A stretch of DNA of 60,922 nt from Acidimicrobiales bacterium (GTDB lineage Bacteria > Actinomycetota > Acidimicrobiia > Acidimicrobiales > GCA-2861595). Where the stretch lies: assembly GCA_036262515.1 (NCBI GenBank), contig DATAIT010000028.1:1-60922 (forward strand), written 5' to 3'. Every line of letters begins with the position of its first letter. The stretch's first letter is position 1. A program made the position numbers and the translations under genes. Below, piece after piece: positions 16,971 through 26,230 of the stretch. The notes below the pieces were generated by a model. That model saw nothing but the letters and a program-made list of their open reading frames with translations, did no database searches and was not told where the DNA came from.

Positions 16971-17755
16971 GACTCGTCCGTTCGGCCGGCGGCCAGCCCC
17001 GGCAACGCCCAGGCGGAGGCGAAGCGAAGCGCGGTGTTGAGCACGATTCCGAGCACCCCGATGGTCACGACGTAGGCGAACATCTGCTCCGGCTGGAGCG
17101 CCTGCTGCGCACGCACGAGCGCATTGCCGAGCCCCCTCGGGTTGCCGATCATCTCGGCGACGACGGCGAGGACGAGGGATAACGACAGGGCGAGGCGGAG
17201 ACCTACCACGATGGAGGGCGTGGCCGCAGGTAGGACGACCTTGCGGATCGTCGTCAGTCTCGGCATCCGGAGCATTCGGGCGACGTCGACGAGCTCGCTG
17301 CGTACGCTTCGGACGCCGTCGATCGTGTTGACGAGCACGGTCCACGCGCCGACGTAGACGATCAGGGTCAGCTCCATCTTCAGGGAGAACCCGAAGACCA
17401 GAAGGGCGACGGGGACGAGCGAGATCGGCGGGATGGCCCGCAGCACCTCGATGCTGGCCATCGAATACCGCCACGCCCGGTCCGAGAGACCGAGCCACAC
17501 GCCGAGGGCGACGCCCAGCACCGACGCCAGCGCCCATCCGACGACGGCCGAGCGCAGTGTGTGGACCAGCTCGGGCAAGAGGTCGCCTGACGAGACCAGG
17601 GACCACAGCGCGTCGGCGACGCCCGATGGCGCCGGCAGGAACGCGAAGTCGACGGCGCCCGACCGGACTAGACCCTCCCAGGCCGCGACGAGGGCGCCCA
17701 GGGTCGCCAGTCCGGGGACGTTGATCCGCGTCGCCCACCCGCCCGCGTCAGCCAT
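16967..17755 (-). CDS. ABC transporter permease, nitrate/sulfonate/taurine type (first)
   Basis: This is a 262-aa SsuC/TauC-like permease with six predicted helices. It carries the same coupling pattern as its partner (AWTVLVNTIDGVRSVRSELVDVARML, then LPAATPSIVVGLRLALSLSLV). ATG 17755 is preferred because it overlaps the ATPase stop by eight bases (17748-17755), the usual coupling in this operon; the longer frame to 17887 is inside the ATPase gene. It pairs with the permease encoded immediately after it. Confidence 0.87.
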   Translation of the reverse strand: MADAGGWATRINVPGLATLGALVAAWEGLVRSGAVDFAFLPAPSGVADALWSLVSSGDLLPELVHTLRSAVVGWALASVLGVALGVWLGLSDRAWRYSMASIEVLRAIPPISLVPVALLVFGFSLKMELTLIVYVGAWTVLVNTIDGVRSVRSELVDVARMLRMPRLTTIRKVVLPAATPSIVVGLRLALSLSLVLAVVAEMIGNPRGLGNALVRAQQALQPEQMFAYVVTIGVLGIVLNTALRFASAWALPGLAAGRTDES

Positions 17756-18554
17756 CGCCGTCGACGATCTCGTCGAAGACCGCACGGCGGAGGCGCAGGA
17801 ACTCGGGTAGCTCCTTGGTGACGAGCTGGTCGCGAGGCCTCGGCAGGTCCACCATGAGCTCACGGGTGATCGTCGCCGGGCTCCCACCGAGGATCAGGAT
17901 CCGGTCGCTGAGGTACACCGCCTCGTCGATGTCGTGGGTGACGAAGGCGACCGTTGGATTGCGCTGTCCGTGCAGCCGCTGAAGCTCGTCCTGCAAGGAC
18001 GCCTTGGTCATGGCGTCGAGGGCTCCGAACGGCTCGTCCATGAGGAGCAGGCTCGCGTCCATGGCGAGCGCGCGAGCGAGTTGGACCCGTTGCTGCATTC
18101 CGCCGGAGAGACGCCACGGGTAGTCCTTGGCCCGATCAGAGAGCCCGACCATGGCGAGTGCGTCGGCCACCCGCTCGCGGATCTCGGGCCTGGACGCCTT
18201 GTCCTCGAGGCCCAAAGCGACGTTGCGCTCGATGGTCCGCCACGGCAGCAGGGACGCCGCGTAGTTCTGAAAGACGAACGCCGCACCCTCCGGCGGCCCC
18301 TCTACAGGCCGGCCCCGGAAGGTGACGACGGAGCCGGGGGCGGGGTCGACGAGGCCGGTGAGGACCCTGAGCAGGGTCGTCTTCCCGGTGCCCGATCGAC
18401 CCATTACCGAGACGACCTCCCCCTCGCTCAGGTCCAGGGTGATCCCCTGCAGGATGCACCGTCGACCTGAGCTCGACCCGAGCTCGACATCGAGGTTCCG
18501 GCACTGGCAAACCACTGCGCGTTCGTCGACGGCCGCCGTCGCCACCTCGGACAT
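17748..18554 (-). CDS. ABC transporter ATP-binding protein, SsuB/TauB-like
   Basis: This is a 268-aa importer ATPase. Walker A is GRSGTGKTT, the Q-loop is FVFQNYAASLLPW, the signature is LSGGMQQRVQLARAL, Walker B is LLLMDEPFGALD and the switch is VTHDIDEAVYLSDR. The DIDEA and FGALD patterns are typical of the nitrate/sulfonate/taurine group. ATG 18554 starts 20 bases after the binding-protein stop. The gene is second in an operon encoding binding protein, ATPase, two permeases and a VOC protein. Confidence 0.92.
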   Translation of the reverse strand: MSEVATAAVDERAVVCQCRNLDVELGSSSGRRCILQGITLDLSEGEVVSVMGRSGTGKTTLLRVLTGLVDPAPGSVVTFRGRPVEGPPEGAAFVFQNYAASLLPWRTIERNVALGLEDKASRPEIRERVADALAMVGLSDRAKDYPWRLSGGMQQRVQLARALAMDASLLLMDEPFGALDAMTKASLQDELQRLHGQRNPTVAFVTHDIDEAVYLSDRILILGGSPATITRELMVDLPRPRDQLVTKELPEFLRLRRAVFDEIVDGDG

Positions 18555-18574
18555 CGTGACTCGACCCCGTTCGG

Positions 18575-19627
18575 TCAGTCGCCCGACGAGGACAGGACGA
18601 GGTCCTTCGGATCGACGGTCCCGTTGAGCTGTCCGATGTCCTTCAGCACCTTGACCCACTTCCCGAGGTCCCCGGTGCGCACCTCGAAGTTGTAGGTGGG
18701 CAGCGCCACCGAGTTCGCCACCGGGGCAGGCATGCCCGTGTACGCCTGGAGGGTCTGGCGGGTCTGCGTCGGGTTCTGCTCGATGAAGGCCACCGCTTCC
18801 TCGAGCGATTTCACGAACCGGTCGATTGCCGCCTCGTTGTCGCGCGCCCACGAGCCCTGGGCGATCCAGAAGTTGGTCGCCAGCGGGTCGGCGATCGAGG
18901 CGAACGGGTCGCCCAGCGAGACGTTCCCAGCATTCTTCAGGGTGGTGGCGAACGGCTCCAGCGCCTCCACGGCGTCGATGCGCCCGGCCTTCAGCTGGTC
19001 GGGAAGGTTCGGAGACGGAGCCTCGACGCCCTTGATGGCCCCCGGCTCGACGCCCTTCTGCTTCGCCCAGAACTGCACGGCGGCGTGGATGACGCCGCTC
19101 AGCGTGGGGGTCCCGACCGTCTTGTCCTTCAGCTGGGCGACGTCGGTGATACCCGAGTTCGCCGGGACGACGAGCTGGACGAACGGGTTCTCCTTCGTGC
19201 TGTTCGTGTTGCCGGCCACCTGGACGACGTCGACGCCGGCGGCGCCGGCCCGGATCAGGTCCGTCGCGGTACCGAGAGCGATATCGAACTGCCGGCCGAG
19301 CGTGGCCGGGATGTCGGAGATGTTGGCCGCCTGCTCCAGCGTGACGTCGAGGTTGTTCCGCTCGAAGATGCCCTGCTCCTCGGCCACGTGGAGGGGGAGG
19401 ACGGTCGTTGCGGGCACGAACGAGATTCGAAGCTTTGTCGGGCCGGCGACCGTGGTGGAGGTGTCGCCCTGGGACCCGGACGACGACTCGCTGTCGCTTC
19501 CGCAGGCCGCGCCGACGAGGGCCAGAGTGACGACCGCAGCGAGCGCCGGGAGGCGACGCGTCGTGGCGGTGGTCCGCCGGTTGCCGGCGGAATCCTTCGG
19601 AAGCTCGGAGAGTCCGGACAGGATCAT
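18575..19627 (-). CDS. ABC transporter substrate-binding lipoprotein, NMT1/TauA-like
   Basis: This is a 350-aa lipoprotein. The signal sequence RRLPALAAVVTLALVGAACGS has a lipobox whose Cys is followed by a Ser/Gly-rich tether. The mature part has the NMT1/SsuA pattern: RISFVPATTVLPLHVAEEQGIFERNNLDV, then DIALGTATDLIRAGAAGVDVV and DQLKAGRIDAVEALEPFATT. ATG 19627 is selected because GAAGGGG lies six bases upstream; the frame itself extends to 19735. It should deliver a small, possibly sulfur- or nitrogen-containing or aromatic compound to the two permeases. Specificity is not predictable. Confidence 0.88.
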   Translation of the reverse strand: MILSGLSELPKDSAGNRRTTATTRRLPALAAVVTLALVGAACGSDSESSSGSQGDTSTTVAGPTKLRISFVPATTVLPLHVAEEQGIFERNNLDVTLEQAANISDIPATLGRQFDIALGTATDLIRAGAAGVDVVQVAGNTNSTKENPFVQLVVPANSGITDVAQLKDKTVGTPTLSGVIHAAVQFWAKQKGVEPGAIKGVEAPSPNLPDQLKAGRIDAVEALEPFATTLKNAGNVSLGDPFASIADPLATNFWIAQGSWARDNEAAIDRFVKSLEEAVAFIEQNPTQTRQTLQAYTGMPAPVANSVALPTYNFEVRTGDLGKWVKVLKDIGQLNGTVDPKDLVLSSSGD

Positions 19628-20040
19628 GACGTTCCCCTTCGTGCGATCGGCGATCGTCATCGAGGTGATGACGTTGCTGGAAAGGCCGTCGTTGCACAGC
19701 CGCAACATCGAACGCGGCGTCGATGTCGAACACACCCGTCGCCGTGCTACCGCGAGAGGGCGACGTTCAGGGACCTGTAGCTCTTGTTCCGATCCGGCTT
19801 CTCAGGACGACGGGCGGCGTCTTGTCGCTCCGCCTTCCGCGTCAGCGGCTGATTCCGACTGACCCCCGGATGCGTGCCGCCACCGGACGGTTCGTCACTA
19901 CCCGATCGGAACCCCTTGGAAACGATTCCGGTGTGAGGCAGCCGCGCGTGAGCGACGGGACGACCGATCGACACGCATCACCACCCCATGGCGTCTGCGC
20001 CAGTATGCGTCCTCCTCTGCATCGAAGGAGACGGCATCTC
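19628..20040. other. 413-bp divergent intergenic region
   Basis: This region separates the leftward importer operon from the rightward hydrolase gene. It holds the importer ribosome site, the inverted repeat at 19655-19673, and AAGGAG before the hydrolase ATG at 20041. No further gene or clear promoter consensus is visible. Confidence 0.5.
19655..19673 (-). promoter_or_regulatory. inverted repeat upstream of the ABC importer
   Basis: CGTCATC (19655-19661) and GATGACG (19667-19673) are perfect complements around a five-base spacer. The repeat ends 28 bases before the start of the binding-protein gene. It could be an operator or a hairpin in the 5' leader. Confidence 0.35.
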
Positions 20041-20826
20041 ATGACGTCGATGACACCAGACGGCATCGCCTACGACGACACCGGCGAGGGCGAACACGCG
20101 CTGTTGTTCCTCCCTGGCTGGTGTGGGCCCCGGAACCTCTTCGACCCCCTCCGATCCCGTCTCGACGGGCGCGTTCGGGCGCTGGCCGTCGACTGGCGCG
20201 GGCATGGCGAATCGAAGCCGGCCGGCGCCGACTTCGGTGCGGCCGAGCTGGCCGACGACGCAACGGCGGTGATCGAGGAGAGCGGGGCGGCCCAGGTCGT
20301 GCCCGTCGCCGCTGCCCACGCCGGCTGGGTCGCGATCGAGCTGCGCCGCCGTCTCGGCCCCGAACGCGTTCCCAAGCTCGTGTTCGTCGACTGGATGGTG
20401 CTTGGGGCACCACCGCCGTTCCTCGGCGCGCTGGCCGGTATGGCTGCGCCGGAGACGACCCGCCCCGTTGTGGACCAGGTGGCCGCCATGTGGGTGGCCA
20501 ACCTCGACATGCCGGCGCTCACCGCGTATGTGGGGTCGATGGTGGCGCTGCCCGACGAGATGTGGGCGCGGGCGGCCCGAGAGATCGCTGTCGCCTTCGA
20601 TCAGTTCGGATCACCGCTCGACGCGGTTGCCGCCCTCGATCCCCCGCCGCCGGCATTGCACGTGTATGCCCAGCCCGACGACCCCGCCTTCCTCGACGCC
20701 CAGCGCGCCTTCAGTGCCGCCCATCCGTGGTTCGCCGTCGAACGTCTCGACGCCAAGAGCCATTTTCCGATGTTCGAGGTCCCCGACGAGATGGTGCGTC
20801 TCATCGAGGCCTTCGTCGCGCGCTGA
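20041..20826 (+). CDS. alpha/beta-hydrolase-fold protein, HOD/QDO-like, lacking the nucleophile Ser
   Basis: This is a 261-aa alpha/beta-hydrolase-fold protein. Its middle and end resemble the cofactor-independent 2,4-dioxygenases of N-heteroaromatics (HOD/QDO). AAAHAGWVAIELRRRLGPER sits where those have a SHSHGGW elbow; there is then an Asp in VDWM, and near the end HPWFAVERL and the His in SHFPMFEVPDEM. The nucleophile Ser is Ala here, whereas the His after it and the catalytic-type His are kept. Ordinary esterase chemistry is therefore unlikely; dioxygenase-like or non-catalytic roles are possible. ATG 20041 follows AAGGAG by ten bases. The family comparison is from memory, so the exact substrate is open. 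Confidence 0.75.
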   Translation: MTSMTPDGIAYDDTGEGEHALLFLPGWCGPRNLFDPLRSRLDGRVRALAVDWRGHGESKPAGADFGAAELADDATAVIEESGAAQVVPVAAAHAGWVAIELRRRLGPERVPKLVFVDWMVLGAPPPFLGALAGMAAPETTRPVVDQVAAMWVANLDMPALTAYVGSMVALPDEMWARAAREIAVAFDQFGSPLDAVAALDPPPPALHVYAQPDDPAFLDAQRAFSAAHPWFAVERLDAKSHFPMFEVPDEMVRLIEAFVAR

Positions 20827-20872
20827 GCAGGCCCACTCTGGCGATGAGTGGGACCACCCGCGGAGATCGCGA

Positions 20873-21334
20873 TCAGACAGAGCCTGCCGCGAAGGCATGC
20901 GAGGCGCGGACGACTTGCTCGACGACGCCCCGCTCTTCATCGTCCCGGGGGGCGTAAACCATGACGGCGTTCGCCGGGATCAGGCCCTTCCGTGCCACCG
21001 GGTGCTGCTCGGCCCAGCCCGCCTCGATCGCCTCCTCGGCCAGCTCAGGCGGGAGCATCATGTGCAGGCTCTGGTCGGGAGCGGGGTGCAGGTGGGCGAA
21101 CTCCTGTCCGATCATGAACGCCTCGGGTGGGCCCATGGCGTTCTCGACCAGCCAGAGCGCCCGTGCGCCAGGAACAGAGATGGCGCTCGGTCGCTCGACC
21201 ACGCCGGGTAGGCCGAAGACCGCAGCCGCCAGAAATTCCCGCTGCTCCGTGCCGGCCGGCTGCTGGTCGAGTTGCATGTGCGGGTTGGTGGGCGTGGTGG
21301 TGGGCGTCGAGCCAGGCCGACGCGGCAGGGACAT
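20873..21334 (-). CDS. luciferase-like domain (DUF5519-type) protein
   Basis: This is a 153-aa soluble protein. The conserved core is GQEFAHLHPAPDQSLHMMLP, then AIEAGWAEQHPVAR and MVYAPRDDEE. This matches a widespread actinobacterial family annotated as luciferase-domain or DUF5519, whose true function is not established. The His-rich HLHP motif may bind a metal. The ATG at 21334 has GGAGG directly before it with almost no spacing, so an ATG at 21277 is a possible alternative. It is convergent with the hydrolase gene. Confidence 0.7.
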   Translation of the reverse strand: MSLPRRPGSTPTTTPTNPHMQLDQQPAGTEQREFLAAAVFGLPGVVERPSAISVPGARALWLVENAMGPPEAFMIGQEFAHLHPAPDQSLHMMLPPELAEEAIEAGWAEQHPVARKGLIPANAVMVYAPRDDEERGVVEQVVRASHAFAAGSV

Positions 21335-21468
21335 CCTCCGGTCATCTTCTCATTGCGGCGGCCGGAAGGCGGCGGATGCGATCGCGACGACCCTTCGGTG
21401 CGGAAGGTCAGCCGCGGACTCGCTCTCCCGCGATGGTCTCGTGACCCGGAATGCTCGTGTCGGCCTCG

Positions 21469-22110
21469 TCATCGGGTGAATGTGAAGTGGGTGACGCCGC
21501 TGGGCGTCGAAACGGCCTCGACGTCGTACCCCTGCTCCAACGCCTCCAGGCTCTCCCACAGCCGAACGCCGCGGCCGAGCAGGATCGGCACCTGCACGAC
21601 GTGCAGGTGGTCGACGAGACCGGCGGCCAGGAAGGCGCGCACCACGCTCGGGCCGCCGCCGATGCGGACGTCCTGACCGGCGGCTGCGTCTCGCGCCACC
21701 CCTAGTGCATCGGCCGGCGCGGCGTCGAGGAAGTGGAACGTCGTACCACCTTCCATCTCCAGCGGCGGGAGCGGGCGGTGGGTCAGGACGTACGTCGGCG
21801 TATGGAACGGCGGGTCGTCGCCCCACCACCCGCGCCACTCCGGGTCGTCCTGCCAGCCCGGAGGGCCGAACTTGCCCGCGCCCATGATCTCCGCACCGAT
21901 CCCCGGTCCGTGCCGGGCGGCCATCACGTGATCGACACCCTCGGTGCCGCCCGACTCGCCGAGGACCTCGCGGCGGCCGAACTGCGTGGCCATCATCCAC
22001 TCGTGGAGCCGATGGCCGGCGTGGCCGAACGGCGTGTCGAGGGCCTGTCCCTCCCCGGTGGCGAACCCGTCGAGAGAGATCGAGAAGTTGTGGATGCGGA
22101 CGCGCGACAT
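21469..22110 (-). CDS. RibD C-terminal/dihydrofolate-reductase-like protein
   Basis: This is a 213-aa NADPH-type reductase fold of the RibD_C family. It shows the strand and loop MSRVRIHNFSISLDGFATG, the segment EIMGAGKFGPPGW, TPTYVLTHRPLPPLEMEGG, and the nucleotide-binding DVRIGGGPSVVRAFLAAGLVDHLHVVQVP with ILLGRGVRLWESL. Members are mostly uncharacterised stand-alone reductases. It lies 27 bases after the stop of the fused peptide transporter gene and could be co-transcribed with it. Confidence 0.85.
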   Translation of the reverse strand: MSRVRIHNFSISLDGFATGEGQALDTPFGHAGHRLHEWMMATQFGRREVLGESGGTEGVDHVMAARHGPGIGAEIMGAGKFGPPGWQDDPEWRGWWGDDPPFHTPTYVLTHRPLPPLEMEGGTTFHFLDAAPADALGVARDAAAGQDVRIGGGPSVVRAFLAAGLVDHLHVVQVPILLGRGVRLWESLEALEQGYDVEAVSTPSGVTHFTFTR

Positions 22111-22137
22111 GGCGGCTCCTTCAGGTGGTGTGGTCGG

Positions 22138-25100
22138 TCATATGACCGGGGCGGCCTCGGCGAAGTGGCAGGCCACCGGATGGCCCTGGCCGTGGTCGAC
22201 CAGCGGGGGTTCGTCGGTGGCGCAGAGATCCTGCGCCTTCCAGCAACGGGTCCGGAAGCGGCAGCCCGAGGGAGGGGCCGCCGGGCTGGGGACGTCGCCC
22301 TCGAGGACGATCCTCCTCCGGCGCCGCTCCACGGCCGGATCGGGCACCGGGACAGCCGACAACAGGGCCTGCGTGTACGGGTGGGCGGGACGGTCGTACA
22401 CCTCGGCCCGTGTACCGGTCTCGACCACCTTGCCCAGGTACATGATGGCGACACGGTCGGCGATGTGGCGGACGACCGACAGGTCGTGGGCGATGAACAG
22501 GTAGGCCAGCCCCAGCCGGTCCTGGATGTCGTCCAGGAGGTTGAGGATCCCCGCCTGGATGGACACGTCCAGGGCCGAGACCGGCTCGTCGAGCACCAGG
22601 AGGTCCGGTTCGAGAACGAGCGCACGGGCGATCCCGATTCGCTGGCGCTGCCCGCCCGAGAACTCGTGGGGGTAGCGGTTGAGGTGCTCCGGGCTCAACC
22701 CGACCAACCCCATCACCTCGTCGACCCTGGCGGCGCCGCCGTTGCGCCACGCCCCGTGCACCCGCAGAGGCTCGGCCAGGATGGCGCGCACGGTCATGCG
22801 CGGGTTGAGCGAGCCGTACGGGTCCTGGTAGACGATCTGCATCCGCCGCCGCAGGGACCTGATCCGCCCGGCGGGGGCCCCGACGATCTCCTCGCCGTCG
22901 AAGCGCACCGTGCCCGCCGTCGGAGCGAGCAGCCGGAGGACCAGGCGACCCGTCGTCGTCTTGCCGCACCCCGACTCCCCGACCAGGGCGAGGGTCTCGC
23001 CTCGGCAGAGGTCGAAGCTGACGCCGGACACGGCATGGATGTGCGACCGCACCCGCCTGAGCACGCTGGTGCGGACGGGGAAGTCCTGCACGAGTCCCTC
23101 GACCTCGAGGATCGGGCGCCCGGCCTCCGGCCGGCACTCCCTGTCGGCGGCGATCCGAACGCCCTCGCCGGCACCCGGCGCGCGACCGATGAGCCGGCGG
23201 TGCAGATGGCACGCCGTCAGGTGCTCGCCGCCGGGACCGTCGCCGGCCGGCGAGACCGGCTCGAGGGCCGGCCGCTCGACGGCGCACGGGTCCGGCAGCT
23301 CGGCGTGGTCGCACCGGGGATGGAAGGGGCAGCCGGCCGGGACGTGGATGAGCGACGGCGGCTGCCCGACGATCCGGTGGAGCCGCCGGGCCTCGGTGGC
23401 GCCGTCCAGCCGGGGCAGCGAAGCGAGGAGCCCCATGGTGTAGGGGTGCCGCGGCCGGGAGAAGATGTCGTCGACTGCTCCGGTCTCCGCCGGCCGTCCG
23501 GCGTACATCACCAGGATCCGGTCGGCCATACCGGCCACCACGCCCAGGTCGTGGGTGATCAGCACGATCGCCGAGCTGGTTCGCTGCTTGATCCGCTCCA
23601 GCACCTCGAGGACCTGGGCCTGGACGGTCACGTCGAGCGCGGTGGTGGGCTCGTCGGCGATGAGCACGTCGGGCTCGTTGGCGATCGCCATGGCGATCAT
23701 GACCCGTTGCCGCATCCCTCCCGAGAACTCGTGCGGATACTGGTCGACCCGCGCCGAGGGATTCGGGATGCCGACCAGGTCGAGCAGTTCGACGGCCCGG
23801 TTCCGCCGGGCCGAGTTGGTCAGCCCCGAGTGGTGGGCGGTGACGGCCTCGGCCACCTGGTTGCCGATCGTGAAGACGGGGTTCAGGGCGGCCAGCGCGT
23901 CCTGGGAGACGATGGCCAGCCGGCTGCCGCGAAGCTGCCGGCGCTCCTTCTCCGGCAGCCGGGTCAGGTCCCGGCCGCGGAAGACCACCGCTCCGTCGAC
24001 GAGGGCGCTGTCGGGCAGCAGCGCCATCACGGCCAGGGCGGTCACGCTCTTGCCGGACCCCGATTCGCCGACGATCCCGAGCACCTCGTCGGGGTGGACG
24101 TCGAAGCTCAGGCCGTCGACGGCCCGGACGACGCCGTCCTGGGTGTCGAAGGAGACGCGCAGGTCGCGCACCGACAGGATCGGCGCGCCCGTGACCGAGT
24201 GCCCGGCCTCCGGGCGGGGGGCAGCCGGCCCCGCAATGACGGGCGCAGCGGGCGGGCGCGGCCCGGGTCCGGTCGCCGCCCCGGAACGGGCCTGCGGAGC
24301 CGACGGGCGGGAGGCGAGCAGCCCTCGGCGCCGGCCGCCGCGGAGCGTGCGGCGGGTGTGGGGATCGAGCGCGTCGCGCAGGCCGTCGCCGACCAGGTTG
24401 AACCCGAGGACGAGCAGGAAGATGGCGAGGCCCGGGAAGAGCATCATCTGCGGCGCCTGGCTCAGGTAGGTGCGACCCTCCGAGAGCATGGCGCCCCACT
24501 CCGCCGTGGGTGGGCTCACGCCCAGTCCCAGGAAGGACAGCCCCGAGACCTCGAGCAGGATGATCCCCATGTCGAGGGTCACGAGGACGACGATCGGAGC
24601 GACGATGTTCGGCAGCACATGGCGAGCCATGACCCGCAGCGACGATGCACCGGACGCCTTGGCCGCGTCGACGTACTCCTGCTGCCGCTCGACCAGCACG
24701 GCGCTGCGAACGATGCGTGCGTAGAGGGCCCATTCCACCGCCACCAGGACCAGCGTGAGGTTGCGGAGGCCCGGCCCCAGCAGGCCGAGCATCGCCATGG
24801 CCAGCAGGAAGGGGGGGAACGCGAGCAGCAGGTCGATGGCCCGCCCGACGACGCCGTCGACGACCCCGCCCCGGTACCCGGCCACCAACCCGACGGCCGT
24901 CCCGATGATGCCCACGAGCACCCCGGCCACCAGGCACGTGCCGATGGAGATGCGGCCGCCGAAGAGCAGCCGGGACAGCACGTCGCGGCCGAGGTTGTCC
25001 GTCCCGAGGGGGAACTTGGCCGAGGGGGACGAGAACTTGCGCAGCACGTCCACCTCGTCCGGGTCGTGCGGGGCGATCACCGGTGCCAGCAGCGCCCCCA

Positions 25101-25239
25101 CCGTGAGGAGACCGACGATGGCCATCCCGAGGACGGCCGTGCCGTCCCGCAACAGCGAGCGCACGGCGGCCCGGCGGGTGGCCATCAGCCGCGGAAGGTC
25201 GGGGTCGACGGCGGATGGCGTCGTTGCGAGGGTCGTCAA
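22138..25239 (-). CDS. fused peptide ABC transporter: DppC permease plus two ATPases (DppD-DppF)
   Basis: This 1033-aa protein combines three subunits normally made separately. Residues 1-~310 are a DppC-type permease ([45 protein letters not shown]). A Pro/Ala-rich linker follows. An OppD-like ATPase starts near 352 (Walker [40 protein letters not shown]) and ends with the Cys-rich CPFHPRC segment. A third part from about 717 is OppF-like ([33 protein letters not shown]) and ends with [16 protein letters not shown]. Both ATPases look catalytically complete. The ATG overlaps the DppB gene as ATGA. Fused OppDF ATPases are known; attachment to the permease as well is unusual. Confidence 0.93.
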   Translation of the reverse strand: MTTLATTPSAVDPDLPRLMATRRAAVRSLLRDGTAVLGMAIVGLLTVGALLAPVIAPHDPDEVDVLRKFSSPSAKFPLGTDNLGRDVLSRLLFGGRISIGTCLVAGVLVGIIGTAVGLVAGYRGGVVDGVVGRAIDLLLAFPPFLLAMAMLGLLGPGLRNLTLVLVAVEWALYARIVRSAVLVERQQEYVDAAKASGASSLRVMARHVLPNIVAPIVVLVTLDMGIILLEVSGLSFLGLGVSPPTAEWGAMLSEGRTYLSQAPQMMLFPGLAIFLLVLGFNLVGDGLRDALDPHTRRTLRGGRRRGLLASRPSAPQARSGAATGPGPRPPAAPVIAGPAAPRPEAGHSVTGAPILSVRDLRVSFDTQDGVVRAVDGLSFDVHPDEVLGIVGESGSGKSVTALAVMALLPDSALVDGAVVFRGRDLTRLPEKERRQLRGSRLAIVSQDALAALNPVFTIGNQVAEAVTAHHSGLTNSARRNRAVELLDLVGIPNPSARVDQYPHEFSGGMRQRVMIAMAIANEPDVLIADEPTTALDVTVQAQVLEVLERIKQRTSSAIVLITHDLGVVAGMADRILVMYAGRPAETGAVDDIFSRPRHPYTMGLLASLPRLDGATEARRLHRIVGQPPSLIHVPAGCPFHPRCDHAELPDPCAVERPALEPVSPAGDGPGGEHLTACHLHRRLIGRAPGAGEGVRIAADRECRPEAGRPILEVEGLVQDFPVRTSVLRRVRSHIHAVSGVSFDLCRGETLALVGESGCGKTTTGRLVLRLLAPTAGTVRFDGEEIVGAPAGRIRSLRRRMQIVYQDPYGSLNPRMTVRAILAEPLRVHGAWRNGGAARVDEVMGLVGLSPEHLNRYPHEFSGGQRQRIGIARALVLEPDLLVLDEPVSALDVSIQAGILNLLDDIQDRLGLAYLFIAHDLSVVRHIADRVAIMYLGKVVETGTRAEVYDRPAHPYTQALLSAVPVPDPAVERRRRRIVLEGDVPSPAAPPSGCRFRTRCWKAQDLCATDEPPLVDHGQGHPVACHFAEAAPVI

Positions 25240-26177
25240 GCGCTGCTGCCGGCGACGATGCGCGGGTCGATGAGGGCGTAGCTGACGTCGACGACGAGGT
25301 TGAGGACGGCGAACAGCACGCCGGAGTAGAGGACGAAGGCCTCGACGGTCGGGTAGTCGCGTTGCTGTATCGCCCCGACCAGGAGGCTGCCCACTCCGGG
25401 CCAGACGAAGATCGTCTCGATCACGGTGGCGCCGGCGAGGAGGATCCCGAAGTTGACGCCGAAGGACGTGACCACGGGCACCAGGGCGTTGCGCAGCGCG
25501 TGCTTGGCCACCACCCGCCGCTCATGCAGTCCCTTGGCGCGGGCGGTCAGGACGTACCTGCTGCCGAGGGCCTCGAGCATGGCGGAGCGGGTGAAGCGGG
25601 CGAGGATGGCGGCGGGGGCCATGGCCAGCGTCACGACGGGCAGGACGATGTGATCGAGGCCGCCCCGGCCCGCCACCGGCAGCAGGTGGAGCCGGACGGA
25701 GAACAGGATGATCAGGAGCAGCGCCAGCCAGAAGCTGGGCATGCACGCTCCCGCCAACGACAGCACTCGCATCACCTGGTCGACCGGCCGGTTGCGGCGC
25801 ATGGCAGCAAGGACGCCGGCCGGGACGGCGATGAGCACGGCCAGGAGCATGGCGGGCACGGCCAGCTGGAGGGTGTGCGGGACCCGGCGGAACAGCTCCT
25901 GGCGGACCGGCGCCTGGGTCGAGTACGAGCGACCGAGATCGCCCCGCAGAGCTCCGCCCGCCCAGTTGAGGTAGCGCTCCACACCGGGCCGGTCGAGCCC
26001 CAGCTCGTGGCGCACGGCGACCACCTCGGCGTGGTTTGCCGGGCGGCCGTGGCGGCGGGACGCCACGGCGAACGCGGGGTCGCCGGGCGTGAGGTTCGAC
26101 AGGACGAACGTCAGCAGGGAGATCCCGATCACCGTGGGGATGACCAGGAGGAGCCTCCGTACGACGAAGGCGAACAT
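25236..26177 (-). CDS. peptide ABC transporter permease, DppB-like
   Basis: This is a 313-aa permease with six helices. The N-terminal signature [20 protein letters not shown] is followed by TPGDPA. The coupling loop is [28 protein letters not shown], and [23 protein letters not shown] is the usual DppB C-terminal motif. It pairs with the permease domain of the fused protein encoded next, with an ATGA overlap. The substrate is probably an oligopeptide or nickel-chelate type ligand, decided by the binding protein. Confidence 0.92.
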   Translation of the reverse strand: MFAFVVRRLLLVIPTVIGISLLTFVLSNLTPGDPAFAVASRRHGRPANHAEVVAVRHELGLDRPGVERYLNWAGGALRGDLGRSYSTQAPVRQELFRRVPHTLQLAVPAMLLAVLIAVPAGVLAAMRRNRPVDQVMRVLSLAGACMPSFWLALLLIILFSVRLHLLPVAGRGGLDHIVLPVVTLAMAPAAILARFTRSAMLEALGSRYVLTARAKGLHERRVVAKHALRNALVPVVTSFGVNFGILLAGATVIETIFVWPGVGSLLVGAIQQRDYPTVEAFVLYSGVLFAVLNLVVDVSYALIDPRIVAGSSA

Positions 26178-26230
26178 GGGCGAGGGTCGTCCCGCTCCGT
26201 ACGGTCGGAGCTAGGAACTGACGGACGAGC

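Noticed and set aside
21733-25281. 1182-residue plus-strand open frame
   Set aside because: It is exactly antisense to the fused peptide transporter, is rich in Arg, Gly, Asp and Gln with no domain, and arises from high third-position GC.
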